48,768 bases of DNA from assembly GCA_947626365.1 (NCBI GenBank), contig CANQRW010000019.1, forward strand, positions 1-48,768, given 5' to 3'. Numbering within the stretch: the first letter of the stretch is position 1; every line of letters begins with the position of its first letter. Positions 33,303-41,971 of this stretch are shown here, piece after piece. The position numbers were made by a program, and so were the translations under genes. Source of the stretch: an uncultured Lachnospiraceae bacterium (GTDB lineage: Bacteria; Bacillota; Clostridia; Lachnospirales; Lachnospiraceae). The notes beneath the pieces were generated by a model, which had not been told where the DNA came from, made no database searches, and saw nothing but the letters and a program-made list of their open reading frames with translations.

Positions 33303-34778
33303 TTAAATAATAATACAAATCATACCGCCGTTAGAATCGTTGATTATTTTCTGCAGCGTATCCTGAAGCTTCAGCTGGCAGTCCTCCGTCAGCTGAGACA
33401 CCTTGGCCTGGATTCCGTCCTCCACGATCTGCTCTATGGATTTTCCGAAAATGTTGGCGCTCCAGATACCGTCCGTGCTTTCCGCGCCGTTCTTTTTTAT
33501 GTACTCGATCAGATCCTTTGCCTGCTGTTCGCTGCCTACGATAGGCGCGATCTCCGTCTCGATATGGGCCTTGATCATATTAATGGACGGGGCCTCCGCC
33601 CTCATTTTCACGCCGTATCGATTGCCGTGTTTAATAACCTGGGGCTCATCCAGGACGATCTCCGACTTCTCCGGCGTCACCACCCCGTAGCCCCGCAGCC
33701 GCACCTGGCTGATGGCCCCCGCCACCTTGTCGTATTCCTGCTTCATCTGCGCCAGGTTCCGCAGCGTCTGCATCAGCTGGTATTCCCCTTCAATCGGCAG
33801 TCCCGCGTAATCGCTGAGAATCTGATAATAGTAGCTGTCGTCCACATTTACGCTGACATCCACCGTGCCGTCCGACAGATCCATCCGGTCGATCTTCAGG
33901 CCCTTTACCGCATCAGCGTCCATCTCCATGGCGGAAGGCGTGATATCCTTCATCAGGGTGATTTTCCCCAGAAGTTCTTTGGCTGCCTGAACCACGCCGG
34001 ACTTCAGCCAGTGGTCGGCAGAAAGGATCTCCAGCCACTTTGGTATGTAAAAATTCATCCGGGTCACCGGAAATTCCATCAGCACCAGTTCAAGGATCCT
34101 GCAGATATCCTCCTTCTTCAGCTGTTCACAGTTGACCGGAAGCACCGTCACGCCGTACTGGCCGCTCATCTGGCCGGCCAGCTCCCTGGTCTCCTCCGAA
34201 TATGGCTTCATGGAATTTAAGAGAATAAGAAACGGCTTTCCAAGGCTCTTCAGCTCCTCCACTGTCTGCTGTTCCGCCGGCATGTAAGCATTTCGCTTAA
34301 TGTCCCCGATAGTGCCGTCCGTGGTCACTACCAGCCCGATGGTAGAATGATCTGTGATGACCTTCCTGGTGCCGATCTCCGCCGCCTTGGTGAACGGAAT
34401 CTGGTAATCGAACCATGGCGTCTTCACCAGGCGCTCGCTGTCGTTCTCAATGTGTCCCGCAGCTCCGTCCACCATGAATCCCACGCAGTCGATGAGGCGG
34501 ACCCTGGCATCGATCCCGCCGTCCATATGGATGGGCGCGGCCTCCTTGGGAATAAACTTGGGCTCCGTGGTCATGATGGTCTTTCCCGCCGCGCTCTGAG
34601 GAAGTTCGTCCCTGGCCTGGGTCTTCTGGTGTTCGTCCGTCATGCCCGGAAGCACCATCAGTTCCATGAACCGTTTGATGAAGGTGGATTTGCCTGTCCG
34701 AACCGGCCCCACCACGCCCATATAGATCTCGCCGCCGGTTCTGGCCTGTATATCTTTATAAACCGAAAACTGTTCCAT
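33303..34778 (-). CDS. spoIVA: Stage IV sporulation protein A
   Basis: A 491-residue ATPase that polymerises on the forespore surface and forms the base layer of the spore coat. Walker A GPVRTGKSTFIKRFME begins near residue 24. The N-terminal MEQFSVYKDIQARTGGEIYM and the C-terminal NDSNGGMICIII (the region that docks on SpoVM) match the family closely, and the length is standard. Known regulation in Bacillus is by sigma-E; a matching pair of boxes lies upstream at 34806-34835. The gene follows the liv importer operon on the same strand with a terminator and a hairpin between them. In relatives spoIVA usually follows plsY and gpsA; here the liv operon sits in between. Confidence 0.98.
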   Translation of the reverse strand: MEQFSVYKDIQARTGGEIYMGVVGPVRTGKSTFIKRFMELMVLPGMTDEHQKTQARDELPQSAAGKTIMTTEPKFIPKEAAPIHMDGGIDARVRLIDCVGFMVDGAAGHIENDSERLVKTPWFDYQIPFTKAAEIGTRKVITDHSTIGLVVTTDGTIGDIKRNAYMPAEQQTVEELKSLGKPFLILLNSMKPYSEETRELAGQMSGQYGVTVLPVNCEQLKKEDICRILELVLMEFPVTRMNFYIPKWLEILSADHWLKSGVVQAAKELLGKITLMKDITPSAMEMDADAVKGLKIDRMDLSDGTVDVSVNVDDSYYYQILSDYAGLPIEGEYQLMQTLRNLAQMKQEYDKVAGAISQVRLRGYGVVTPEKSEIVLDEPQVIKHGNRYGVKMRAEAPSINMIKAHIETEIAPIVGSEQQAKDLIEYIKKNGAESTDGIWSANIFGKSIEQIVEDGIQAKVSQLTEDCQLKLQDTLQKIINDSNGGMICIII

Positions 34779-34785
34779 AAAAATA

Positions 34786-34835
34786 CCCCCTTGCTGTGCT
34801 GATACAGTATATGCAAGGGGGAAATCAGTTTATAC
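34786..34835 (-). promoter_or_regulatory. spoIVA leader: possible sigma-E promoter overlapping a hairpin that contains the ribosome site
   Basis: CCCCCTTGC (34813-34821 read on minus) pairs with GCAAGGGGG (34786-34794). The 3' arm includes the spoIVA ribosome site AAGGGGG, and TATTTTTATGG follows, so in read-through RNA it looks like a terminator that also hides the site. Within and upstream of it lie CATATACT (34806-34813) and GTATAAA (34829-34835), 15 bp apart, similar to sigma-E boxes (-10 CATACAMT). RNA started from that promoter would lack the 5' arm. The sigma-E assignment is inference. Confidence 0.55.
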
Positions 34836-34840
34836 ATGAT

Positions 34841-34892
34841 AAAAACCGGCGAAAATCCGCGTTCGCGGAAACAGATCGGATTCCTCGCGGTT
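34841..34892 (-). terminator. Terminator of the liv operon
   Basis: On the minus strand AACCG-CGA-AATCCG (34877-34892) pairs imperfectly with its complement (34844-34859), with a perfect inner hairpin TCCGCG / CGCGGA, and is followed by TTTTTATC. The base of the stem overlaps the livF stop codon. Confidence 0.75.
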
Positions 34893-35601
34893 ACTCGCTT
34901 AAGTACGCCTTCTTCACCTGGTCGTTGTTCATCAGCTCCTTGGCGTCTCCGCTCAGAGCGATGGTTCCGGTCTCCAGAACATAAGCCTTATCGGCGATGG
35001 ACAGAGCCTTCTTGGCGTTCTGCTCCACCAGAAGAACCGTGGTGCCGCTCTTGTGAATCTCCTTGATGATATCGAAGATTTCATTGACGTAGATGGGAGA
35101 CAGTCCCATGGAGGGCTCATCCATCAGCATCAGCTTGGGGCGGGACATAAGAGCCCGGCCCATGGCCAGCATCTGCTGTTCGCCGCCGCTTAAGGTTCCG
35201 GCCGGCTGGTTTTTTCTCTCTTCCAGACGGGGAAATCTCTGATAGATGCTCTTCAGAGTCTCGTCAATCTCCGACTTGTCCTTCCGGGTATAGGCGCCCA
35301 GCTTCAGATTTTGAAGCACCGTCAGTTCCGCGAACACCCGGCGGCCTTCCGGCACATGGGCGATTCCCATGGACACCAGCTTGTAGCCGGGTACTTTGGT
35401 GATATCTTTTCCTTCATAAATGATATGTCCTGCCTTGGCGGGAATCAGTCCGGTGATGGTCTGAAGAGTCGTCGTCTTGCCGGCGCCGTTGGCTCCGATC
35501 AGGGCGATGATCTCCCCCTGATTTACCTCGAAGGAGATTCCCTTGATGGCCTGGATCACTCCATAGTATACTTCCAGATTTTTCACTTCCAGTATCGCCA
35601 T
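34891..35601 (-). CDS. livF: Branched-chain amino acid ABC transporter, ATP-binding protein LivF
   Basis: A 236-residue ATPase of a type I ABC importer. Walker A GANGAGKTTTLQTITG near 37-52, signature LSGGEQQMLAMGRALMSRP, Walker B LMLMDEPSMGLSP, and the H-loop region with VLLVEQNA. The opening LEVKNLEVYYGVIQAIKGIS is characteristic of LivF as against LivG. It pairs with LivG to power import through LivH-LivM. Last gene of the liv operon, 12 bp after livG, followed directly by a terminator. Confidence 0.96.
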   Translation of the reverse strand: MAILEVKNLEVYYGVIQAIKGISFEVNQGEIIALIGANGAGKTTTLQTITGLIPAKAGHIIYEGKDITKVPGYKLVSMGIAHVPEGRRVFAELTVLQNLKLGAYTRKDKSEIDETLKSIYQRFPRLEERKNQPAGTLSGGEQQMLAMGRALMSRPKLMLMDEPSMGLSPIYVNEIFDIIKEIHKSGTTVLLVEQNAKKALSIADKAYVLETGTIALSGDAKELMNNDQVKKAYLSE

Positions 35602-35613
35602 GCTTCTCTCCTC

Positions 35614-36408
35614 CTACTCTCCAAGATACGCGGTGATCACCCGCTTGTCGTTGAGCACTTCCGACGTGTCGCCCTGGGTCAGCACCTGGCCGAAGTTCAG
35701 CACCGTCAGCTTCTCGCAGATACCGGATACCAGTTTCATATCGTGCTCGATCAGCAGGATGGTCATGTCGAACTGATCCCGGACAAACCGGATGGTCTCC
35801 ATCAGCTCCGCCGTCTCGTTGGGGTTCATGCCGGCCGCCGGCTCATCCAGAAGAAGCAGCTTAGGATCCGTAGCCAAAGCACGGGCAATCTCCAGCTTTC
35901 TCTGTTTGCCGTAAGGCAGATTAGATGCCTTATAGTTCCACTGCTGGTCCAGATCAAATACCTTCAGAAGCTCCAGTGCCCGGGCATCCATCTCCTTTTC
36001 CACCTTGTAAAATTTGGGCAGACGGAGAATCCCTTCCAGAGTGGAATACCGGTGATGGTTGTGAAGGGCTGTCTTAACGTTATCCAGAACGCTCAGTTCC
36101 TTGAACAGACGGATATTCTGGAAGGTTCTGGCAATACCGTCCTGGTTGATCTCAATGGTCTTCCGCCCGGTGATATTCTCACCGTCCAGCAGAATCGTGC
36201 CGGTATTGGGCTTATATACGCCGGTCAGAAGGTTAAATACCGTGGTCTTGCCGGCTCCGTTGGGGCCGATAAGGCCATACAGCTGCCCCTTATCGACGGT
36301 CACATTAAAGCTGTCCACGGCCTTCAGGCCGCCGAAGGAAATGCTTAAATTCTTAACCTCCAGCATGGGAACGCCTTTTGCTCCTGACACTGTTTTATTT
36401 GCCGTCAT
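35614..36408 (-). CDS. livG: Branched-chain amino acid ABC transporter, ATP-binding protein LivG
   Basis: A 264-residue ATPase: LEVKNLSISFGGLKAVDSF, Walker A GPNGAGKTTVFNLLTG, signature-like LPYGKQRKLEIARALATDP (LivG form of LSGGQ), Walker B LLLLDEPAAGMNP with the NETAEL that follows in LivG, and LLIEHDMKLV. The ATG at 36408 is preceded by AAGGAGG at 9 bases, placed inside the end of livM; this gives about 14 extra N-terminal residues compared with a start at the internal Met (36366). It works with LivF in the same importer. Confidence 0.95.
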   Translation of the reverse strand: MTANKTVSGAKGVPMLEVKNLSISFGGLKAVDSFNVTVDKGQLYGLIGPNGAGKTTVFNLLTGVYKPNTGTILLDGENITGRKTIEINQDGIARTFQNIRLFKELSVLDNVKTALHNHHRYSTLEGILRLPKFYKVEKEMDARALELLKVFDLDQQWNYKASNLPYGKQRKLEIARALATDPKLLLLDEPAAGMNPNETAELMETIRFVRDQFDMTILLIEHDMKLVSGICEKLTVLNFGQVLTQGDTSEVLNDKRVITAYLGE

Positions 36409-36409
36409 A

Positions 36410-37474
36410 TTACGCAGCCTCCTTTCCGGCCGCCTTCTTATGGCGGAGTTTATCCATGAGAACCGATCTCATCTCAATCGCCTTGGGGCTGGAATTGAAG
36501 ATGGTCATAATGATCAGCACAATGGCGTAAATCAGCATGCGGTAATCGTTCAGGCCCCGGAGCATCTCCGGCAGAGCCGTCAGCACTACCGCCGCTATGA
36601 TGGATCCCCGCATATTGCCCAGGCCGCCCAGCACCACGAACACCAGGATCAGAATGGATTTGTTGTATCCGAAGTTATTGGACGTGGCCTGCAGGGTGGA
36701 CAGGCTGTGGGCGTAAAGCACTCCTGCCATGCCGGCCAGAGCCGCCGAGATGGAAAACGCCATCAGTTTATATTTGGTAATGTTGATCCCGATGGACTCC
36801 GCCGCAATCCGGTTGTCCCGGATGGACATAATCGCCCGCCCTGTTCTGGAATTGATCAGGTTCAGCACGATAAACAGAGTCAGAAGAAGGAGCAGGATTC
36901 CGATGGTAAAGGTGGCCGCCCTGGGAGTTCCCGTGATGCCCTGAGCTCCCTTGACGATGACCACGCCGGTGTCGTCCATGCCCAGAGACATGGCGTCCTT
37001 ATTTGAAAAATGGAATCCGGCCGCGTCCCGGCCCACATACATGACGTTGATCAGGTTCTTGATGATCTCGCCGAAGGCCAGAGTCACGATAGCCAGATAG
37101 TCGCCCTTCAGACGGAGTACCGGGATGCCGATCAGCAGGCCGAAGATACCGGCCACCACCGCGCCCAGGATCAGCGCCAGGAAAAACCGCAGGCCCGCGC
37201 TGGGCATCGCAGCCTCCATACAGTTGGTAAAGAAAGCGCCGGAAAAAGCGCCCAGGCACATAAACCCCGCATGGCCCAGGCTCAACTCGCCCAGGATCCC
37301 AACAGTCAGGTTCAGCGATACGGCAAGAATCGCGTACATACACAGAGGCACCAGCAGGCCTTTCAGCAGGCTGCTCAGGTTTCCTGTCTTATCCATAATC
37401 TGGATCACCACCCAGAAGGCGATGACCATTCCGTAGGTGATACCGTTCTGAATTCTGATTCGTTTTGCATCCAT
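36410..37474 (-). CDS. livM: Branched-chain amino acid ABC transporter permease LivM
   Basis: A 354-residue polytopic membrane protein with the LivM block LSLNLTVGILGELSLGHAGFM and FGLLIGIPVLRLKGDYLAIVTLAFGEI, and about ten hydrophobic segments. ATG 37474 is chosen because AGGTGA lies 5-6 bases upstream; an in-frame GTG at 37483 directly after the livH stop lacks a site. It forms the membrane channel with LivH. Ends 1 bp before livG. The C-terminal stretch after the last helix is basic and short. Confidence 0.94.
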   Translation of the reverse strand: MDAKRIRIQNGITYGMVIAFWVVIQIMDKTGNLSSLLKGLLVPLCMYAILAVSLNLTVGILGELSLGHAGFMCLGAFSGAFFTNCMEAAMPSAGLRFFLALILGAVVAGIFGLLIGIPVLRLKGDYLAIVTLAFGEIIKNLINVMYVGRDAAGFHFSNKDAMSLGMDDTGVVIVKGAQGITGTPRAATFTIGILLLLLTLFIVLNLINSRTGRAIMSIRDNRIAAESIGINITKYKLMAFSISAALAGMAGVLYAHSLSTLQATSNNFGYNKSILILVFVVLGGLGNMRGSIIAAVVLTALPEMLRGLNDYRMLIYAIVLIIMTIFNSSPKAIEMRSVLMDKLRHKKAAGKEAA

Positions 37475-37483
37475 ACTCGTCAC

Positions 37484-38368
37484 CTACACTTTCTCGTTGA
37501 TCTGCCGTCCCAGAATACCGGTAGGACGGACCAGAAGAACTATGATCAGCACCGCAAACACAATAGCGTCGGAAAGCTGGGAAGAGATGTATGCTTTGGA
37601 CAGATTCTCAATGACGCCCAGGATGATGCCTCCCAGCAAAGCCCCCGGAATGGAACCGATGCCGCCGAACACAGCCGCCGTAAATGCCTTGATGCCCGGC
37701 ATGGAACCGGTGTAGGGCGTCAGGGATGGATAGGCGGAGCAAAGCAGGGCTCCCGCGATGGCTGCCAGGGCGGAACCGATAGCGAAGGTCACGGCGATGG
37801 TCTTATTCACATCGATGCCCATGAGGGAAGCGGCTCCCCGGTCCTCAGAAACGGCCAGCATGGCCTGGCCGGTGCGGGTCTTATTGATAAAGGTGGTCAG
37901 GGCGATCATGATAACGATGCAGGCGGCGATGGCAACGATCGTTGTACTGGAAATGTTCAGTTTCCCGTCTGCCAGAACCAGATTGGGAAGATTCACCACG
38001 GATGTAAACTGATGGGAATTGGAACCGAAAATCAGCAGCGCTACATTCTGCAGCAGATAGCTGATACCGATGGCGGTAATCAGAACCGCCAGGGAAGACG
38101 CTCCCCGGAGCGGCCGGTAAGCCACCCTCTCAATGGTGACGCCCAGGACGGTACACACCACCACTCCGATCAGGATTCCTGCCATGGGCGGCAGTCCCAT
38201 AGTGGTGACAGCCGTAAAGATCGCGAATCCGCCGATCATAATAACGTCGCCATGGGCAAAGTTCAGCATCCTGGCGATGCCGTACACCATAGTATAGCCC
38301 AGAGCGATGATGGCGTATATGGAACCCAGGCTGACGCCGCTGATAAAATAAGACAGAAAACTCATCAT
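37484..38368 (-). CDS. livH: Branched-chain amino acid ABC transporter permease LivH
   Basis: A 294-residue membrane protein with the typical opening YFISGVSLGSIYAIIALGYTMVYG and ARMLNFAHGDVIMIGGF, then GVTIERVAYRPLRGA and the cytoplasmic coupling region KAFTAAVFGGIGSIPGALLGG. The ATG at 38368 has GAGGTGG six bases upstream; the ATG at 38374 is too close to it. It is separated from livJ by a 231-bp gap with repeats and a terminator-like hairpin, so it is expressed at a lower level than the binding protein, a common arrangement in such operons. Confidence 0.94.
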   Translation of the reverse strand: MMSFLSYFISGVSLGSIYAIIALGYTMVYGIARMLNFAHGDVIMIGGFAIFTAVTTMGLPPMAGILIGVVVCTVLGVTIERVAYRPLRGASSLAVLITAIGISYLLQNVALLIFGSNSHQFTSVVNLPNLVLADGKLNISSTTIVAIAACIVIMIALTTFINKTRTGQAMLAVSEDRGAASLMGIDVNKTIAVTFAIGSALAAIAGALLCSAYPSLTPYTGSMPGIKAFTAAVFGGIGSIPGALLGGIILGVIENLSKAYISSQLSDAIVFAVLIIVLLVRPTGILGRQINEKV

Positions 38369-38445
38369 ACCCATCCACCTCTACTTTTTAACAATATTAT
38401 GTCGAATTATAACACAGGTCCGTTTGTCGCGCAAGTTTTTTCGCA

Positions 38446-38492
38446 AAACTATCGCTGTCGCTGTCGAAAACGCTGTCGAAAACTATCGCTGT
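38446..38492 (+). repeat. Short tandem repeats of CGCTGTCGAAAA type
   Basis: ACTATCGCTGTC occurs at both ends of the segment, with CGCTGTCGAAAA twice in between. It lies in the livJ-livH gap, upstream of the livH ribosome site. Its function is unknown. Confidence 0.75.
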
Positions 38493-38504
38493 CATTATAT
38501 ACAA

Positions 38505-38542
38505 GCAGAGCGTCACTGGCGCTCTGCTCGCATACTGACGTA
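38505..38542. repeat. Dispersed hairpin repeat (second copy of the 25,265 element)
   Basis: GCAGAGCG and CGCTCTGC pair around TCACTGG, followed by GCATACTGACGTAA. The loop and the tail are the same as at about 25,270-25,300, with changes in the stem that keep pairing. Confidence 0.8.
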
Positions 38543-38545
38543 ACG

Positions 38546-38577
38546 GAAAAAGGGCCGCCAAATTCATGACGACCCTT
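38546..38577 (-). terminator. Attenuating terminator between livJ and livH
   Basis: On the minus strand AAGGGTCG (38570-38577) pairs with CGGCCCTT (38550-38557), one G-U pair, followed by TTTTTCC. It lies 23 bp after the livJ stop and could reduce transcription into livHMGF. Confidence 0.8.
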
Positions 38578-38599
38578 CCTTGGATCTTAACAGGAAATA

Positions 38600-39853
38600 T
38601 TACTGCATTACATATACGCCGTTCTCAATCTTGGCGGCCTTGGGAGCCTTGTCGGGCTCACCGGCTGCGTTCCAGGTCATGCCTGCGCCGGTCAGACCAT
38701 CGATGCTGATCTCGGTCATGGCAACCTTCATGGCCTCGCAGATATCGGATACGCTCATATCCGGAGTGATTCCGGCCTGCTCAACAGCAGCCTTGATGGC
38801 ATATACCGCATCGTAAGCGTCTGCGGAGAACTGGTTGGGATCCTCACCGTAAGCGGCTACATAGTCAGCGGTGAACTGTTTGCTGCTCTCCTCAGTAGCG
38901 GAGAACGGTGTCAGAAGCATAACGCCCTCAGCCAGGGAAGTATCAAAGTTCTCAACAGTCAGGATACCGTCCATGCCGTCCACACCGAAGAAGATGGGAG
39001 CGAAATCTCTGGCGTTAGCCTGATTCAGAATGATGGAAGCCTCCTGATAGTAGATGGGCAGGAACACCAGCTCAGCGCCGCCCTCTCTTGCCTTATCCAG
39101 CTGTACGGTAAAGTCGGTGGCGTTATCAGCGGTGAAAGCTTCGTCTGCTACGATCTCAAGGCCCTGATTGGCAGCCTCGCCGATGAAAGCCTCACGGATA
39201 CCGGTGGAATACTCGGTGGAGCTGTCGTAGATAATGGCAACCTTGGTAGCCAGCTTGTTCTCGCCGATGTACTTGGCAGCGGCAGCGCCCTGGTCCGGAT
39301 CGGAGAAGCATACGCGGAATACGTTGTCATTGGCCACGCACTCTACCGCGGAACCGGAAGGAGTGATCTGGAACATATTGTCTACCGCGGTCTCAGCGGC
39401 AACTGCGATACAGGGAGCAGATGTAACGGAACCGATGATCATCTGCGCGCCCCAGTCCTTCAGGGTATTGTAAGCGTTCACGGACTTCTGAGCATCATGC
39501 TCGTCATCCTGCGCGTTTACCTCAAACATGATTCCATTGGCCCCGCCGGCAGCGTTTACTTCCTTAACCGCCAGATCAACAGCGTTTCTTACGCCCAGGC
39601 CATAGGCAGCGGCGGCACCGGTAAAGGGTCCGATCACGCCAAGCTTCAGAGTTCCGCCCTCGCCCTCAGCAGCGGCTTCCGTCTCAGCAGCCTCAGTCTC
39701 GGCTGCTTCCGTCTCAGTCTCGGCTGCAGCGGTGGTATCTTCAACGGCAGCAGCCGTTGTTTCGCTGCTGGAGCTGGAAGAACTTCCGGAACATGCAACC
39801 AGAGATGCGGCCATGGCAACAGCCATACCTAAGCACAACATTCTTTTCTTCAT
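38600..39853 (-). CDS. livJ: Branched-chain amino acid ABC transporter substrate-binding lipoprotein
   Basis: A 417-residue solute-binding protein. Lipoprotein signal MKKRMLCLGMAVAMAASLVAC with Cys21 in the lipobox LVAC, followed by a Ser-rich and then Glu/Thr/Ala-rich linker (residues 22-68). The periplasmic-binding-protein core (KLGVIGPFTGAAAAYGLGV, NDNVFRVCFSDPDQG, FFGVDGMDG) is of the LivJ/LivK type 1 fold. It is expected to be held on the outer face of the membrane and to deliver leucine, isoleucine, valine or a similar ligand to LivHM; the ligand is inferred from the operon. GAGGAGG lies 7-8 bases before the ATG, and a strong promoter lies upstream. Confidence 0.95.
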   Translation of the reverse strand: MKKRMLCLGMAVAMAASLVACSGSSSSSSSETTAAAVEDTTAAAETETEAAETEAAETEAAAEGEGGTLKLGVIGPFTGAAAAYGLGVRNAVDLAVKEVNAAGGANGIMFEVNAQDDEHDAQKSVNAYNTLKDWGAQMIIGSVTSAPCIAVAAETAVDNMFQITPSGSAVECVANDNVFRVCFSDPDQGAAAAKYIGENKLATKVAIIYDSSTEYSTGIREAFIGEAANQGLEIVADEAFTADNATDFTVQLDKAREGGAELVFLPIYYQEASIILNQANARDFAPIFFGVDGMDGILTVENFDTSLAEGVMLLTPFSATEESSKQFTADYVAAYGEDPNQFSADAYDAVYAIKAAVEQAGITPDMSVSDICEAMKVAMTEISIDGLTGAGMTWNAAGEPDKAPKAAKIENGVYVMQ

Positions 39854-39904
39854 AATTGTTTCCTCCTCATTACTGCAAAAATGAATTTTTATAAAACTTT
39901 ACCT

Positions 39905-39933
39905 ATTATATATTCATCATTTTCAATTGTCAA
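39905..39933 (-). promoter_or_regulatory. Sigma-A promoter of the liv operon
   Basis: Perfect TTGACA (39928-39933) and perfect TATAAT (39905-39910) with 17 bp spacing on the minus strand; leader to livJ about 45 nt. No operator or riboswitch is visible between them. Confidence 0.92.
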
Positions 39934-39969
39934 CGATTTTCTTTCATAATGCGGCAGAAAAATGGCAGA

Positions 39970-39992
39970 AAAATGGCCGCGGAAAAGCGGCC
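39970..39992 (-). terminator. Terminator of the DUF512-der-plsY operon
   Basis: On the minus strand GGCCGC (39987-39992) pairs with GCGGCC (39975-39980) around TTTTCC, followed by ATTTTTC. It begins 11 bp after the plsY stop. Confidence 0.85.
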
Positions 39993-40003
39993 GGATATTC
40001 TCG

Positions 40004-40636
40004 TTATTTTTTTTTACCGATTTTATTTTCATTTCCATGCAGGAGCCGTCCGATATTGGCCCGGTGCCGCCAGAAGGCCATAGCGGTAACCGCAGCCGAC
40101 AGCACGTAAAACTCCGGCAGGTACCCGGGAGCCAGGCCGTAATCCCCTCTTCCGCCAAAGAACACCATACAGATCAGGAAGATGGTCACCACCACCAGAG
40201 ACCCCAGAGACACATACCGGGTGGCCGCCACTATGATGATGAAGGCCGCCAGGCACATGAGCATGACGCGCCAGTCCAGGGCCGCCAGAAGGCCCGCCGT
40301 GGCGGCGATTCCCTTTCCTCCCTTAAACTGCAGGTAGAAGGGATAATTGTGGCCCAGGATCACGCCGAAGGCCGTATAGAGGATCATCAGATACATGATC
40401 TCCGGCCGGTCCGCGAAAACCATCCGCACGATGAGGCAGGGGATCAGGGTCTTAAAGGAATCTCCGATGAACACGATCAGTCCGGACTTCAATCCCATGA
40501 CCCGCAGCACGTTGGTGCTGCCGGTGTTGCCGCTTCCCACGCTGCGGATGTCCACATTATGGGCCTTCGAATAAAAGTAACCGGTCTGAATCAGGCCGCA
40601 CAGGTAGCCTGCCGCAAGACAGATCAGCCGTTCCAT
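40004..40636 (-). CDS. plsY: Acyl-phosphate:glycerol-3-phosphate acyltransferase PlsY
   Basis: A membrane enzyme that makes lysophosphatidic acid from acyl-phosphate and glycerol-3-phosphate, the first step of phospholipid synthesis. The three PlsY motifs are visible: SVGSGNTGSTNVLRVMG near 35-50, HNYPFYLQFKGGKGIAATAG near 98-117, and the last loop near SLGSL. About five hydrophobic helices. The start ATG 40636 (MERLICLAAGYLCG, 210 residues) fits the family and lies 10 bases after GGAGG; ATG 40642 and GTG 40645 are in frame but closer to it. The gene follows der directly; the ribosome site lies in the last codons of der. A basic tail (KIGKKK) ends the protein. Confidence 0.95.
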   Translation of the reverse strand: MERLICLAAGYLCGLIQTGYFYSKAHNVDIRSVGSGNTGSTNVLRVMGLKSGLIVFIGDSFKTLIPCLIVRMVFADRPEIMYLMILYTAFGVILGHNYPFYLQFKGGKGIAATAGLLAALDWRVMLMCLAAFIIIVAATRYVSLGSLVVVTIFLICMVFFGGRGDYGLAPGYLPEFYVLSAAVTAMAFWRHRANIGRLLHGNENKIGKKK

Positions 40637-40641
40637 CACCA

Positions 40642-41970
40642 TCACCCCTCCTTTCCGGTCCGTTCCCTGACAAAGAATTTCAGGGAAGTTCCCTTGAAGC
40701 CGAACGCCTCCCGTATCTTATTCTCCAGATATCGGAGATAGGAAAAATGCATCAGCTCCTTATCATTGACAAACATGACAAAGGTAGGCGGCTTCACCGC
40801 GACCTGGGTGGAATAATAGATTCGAAGCCGTTTGCCCTTATCCGACGGCGGCTGTTTCATGGCCGCAGCCTCCGTGATGATTTCGTTGAGGACGCCGGTC
40901 GCCACCCGCAGGTTCTGATTCTGCCGCACCATGTCGATGGCATCGAACATTTTGTTCAGCCTCTGGCCGGTGAGGGCCGAGATAAACACCAACTCCGCGT
41001 AAGGCATGAAGGACAGGGTATTCTTAATCTTATTGGTGTATTCATAGATGGTCTTGTCATTCTTCTCGATAGCGTCCCACTTATTCACCGCCACGATGAT
41101 TCCCTTGCCCCGCTCGTGGGCGATTCCGGCAATCTTGGCGTCCTGTTCGGTGACTCCCTCCACGGCATCGATGACCACGATAACCACGTCCGCCCGCTCC
41201 ACGGCGGCCACGGCGCGGATGATGCTGTAGCGCTCCAGTTCTTCCTTAATCTTATTCTTCCGTCTGAGGCCTGCCGTGTCGATAAACACGTAGGAAGTTC
41301 CGTTGTGAACCACTTCCGTGTCCACGGCGTCCCTAGTAGTGCCGGCGATGTCGGAGACGATCATACGGTTCTCTCCCACCAGCTTGTTCACTAGGGAGGA
41401 CTTGCCCACATTGGGCTTGCCGATGACGGCCACCCTTGGCCGGTCGTCGTCCTCCTCCGCCAGCTGGTCCGCGGAAAAATGGGACGTTACCTGATCCAGA
41501 AGCTCTCCCAGGCCCAGCATGGAGGACGCGGAGATACCGACCGGGTCTCCGATTCCCAGGTTGTAGAACTCATAAATGTCATTCCCCTGTTTCTGGAAGC
41601 TGTCCACCTTGTTGACCGCCAGCACAATGGGCTTTCTGGACTTCCGCAGCATATCCGCCACCTTGAAATCCGAATCCTGAAGTCCCTGGCGCACATCCAC
41701 GATAAAGATGATCACATCAGCGGTGGCTATGGCAATCTCCGCCTGTTCCCGCATCTGGGACAGAATGATATCTTTGGAATCCGGCTCGATGCCGCCGGTG
41801 TCGATCAGTGTAAAATTCATGTTCAGCCATGTGCAGTCCGCGTAAATCCGGTCCCTGGTCACTCCCGGCGTGTCCTTGACGATGGCGATGGCGCTTCCCG
41901 CCAGGGCGTTAAACAGCGTGGATTTCCCCACATTGGGGCGGCCGACAATGGCTACGATAGGTTTGCTCAT
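40642..41970 (-). CDS. der: Ribosome-associated GTPase Der (EngA)
   Basis: A 442-residue protein with two tandem GTPase domains and a C-terminal KH-like domain, required for 50S subunit maturation. First domain: G1 [16 protein letters not shown] at 10-25, G3 DTGG, G4 NKVD. Second domain: G1 [16 protein letters not shown] near 184, G3 DTAGLRRK, G4 NKWD. The C-terminal part ([20 protein letters not shown]) is the KH-like domain. It starts 1 bp before the end of the DUF512 gene and is followed by plsY. The grouping DUF512-der-plsY is a conserved clostridial block. Confidence 0.98.
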   Translation of the reverse strand: MSKPIVAIVGRPNVGKSTLFNALAGSAIAIVKDTPGVTRDRIYADCTWLNMNFTLIDTGGIEPDSKDIILSQMREQAEIAIATADVIIFIVDVRQGLQDSDFKVADMLRKSRKPIVLAVNKVDSFQKQGNDIYEFYNLGIGDPVGISASSMLGLGELLDQVTSHFSADQLAEEDDDRPRVAVIGKPNVGKSSLVNKLVGENRMIVSDIAGTTRDAVDTEVVHNGTSYVFIDTAGLRRKNKIKEELERYSIIRAVAAVERADVVIVVIDAVEGVTEQDAKIAGIAHERGKGIIVAVNKWDAIEKNDKTIYEYTNKIKNTLSFMPYAELVFISALTGQRLNKMFDAIDMVRQNQNLRVATGVLNEIITEAAAMKQPPSDKGKRLRIYYSTQVAVKPPTFVMFVNDKELMHFSYLRYLENKIREAFGFKGTSLKFFVRERTGKEG

Positions 41971-41971
41971 A

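Noticed and set aside
31174-33306. Plus-strand open frame of 710 codons opposite rnhA and the beta-CASP gene
   Set aside because: It spans two real genes antisense, without motif or start signal.
37010-38569. Plus-strand open frame of 519 codons opposite livM and livH
   Set aside because: Rich in His, Gln and Asp as expected for the complement of membrane-protein codons; no domain or ribosome site.
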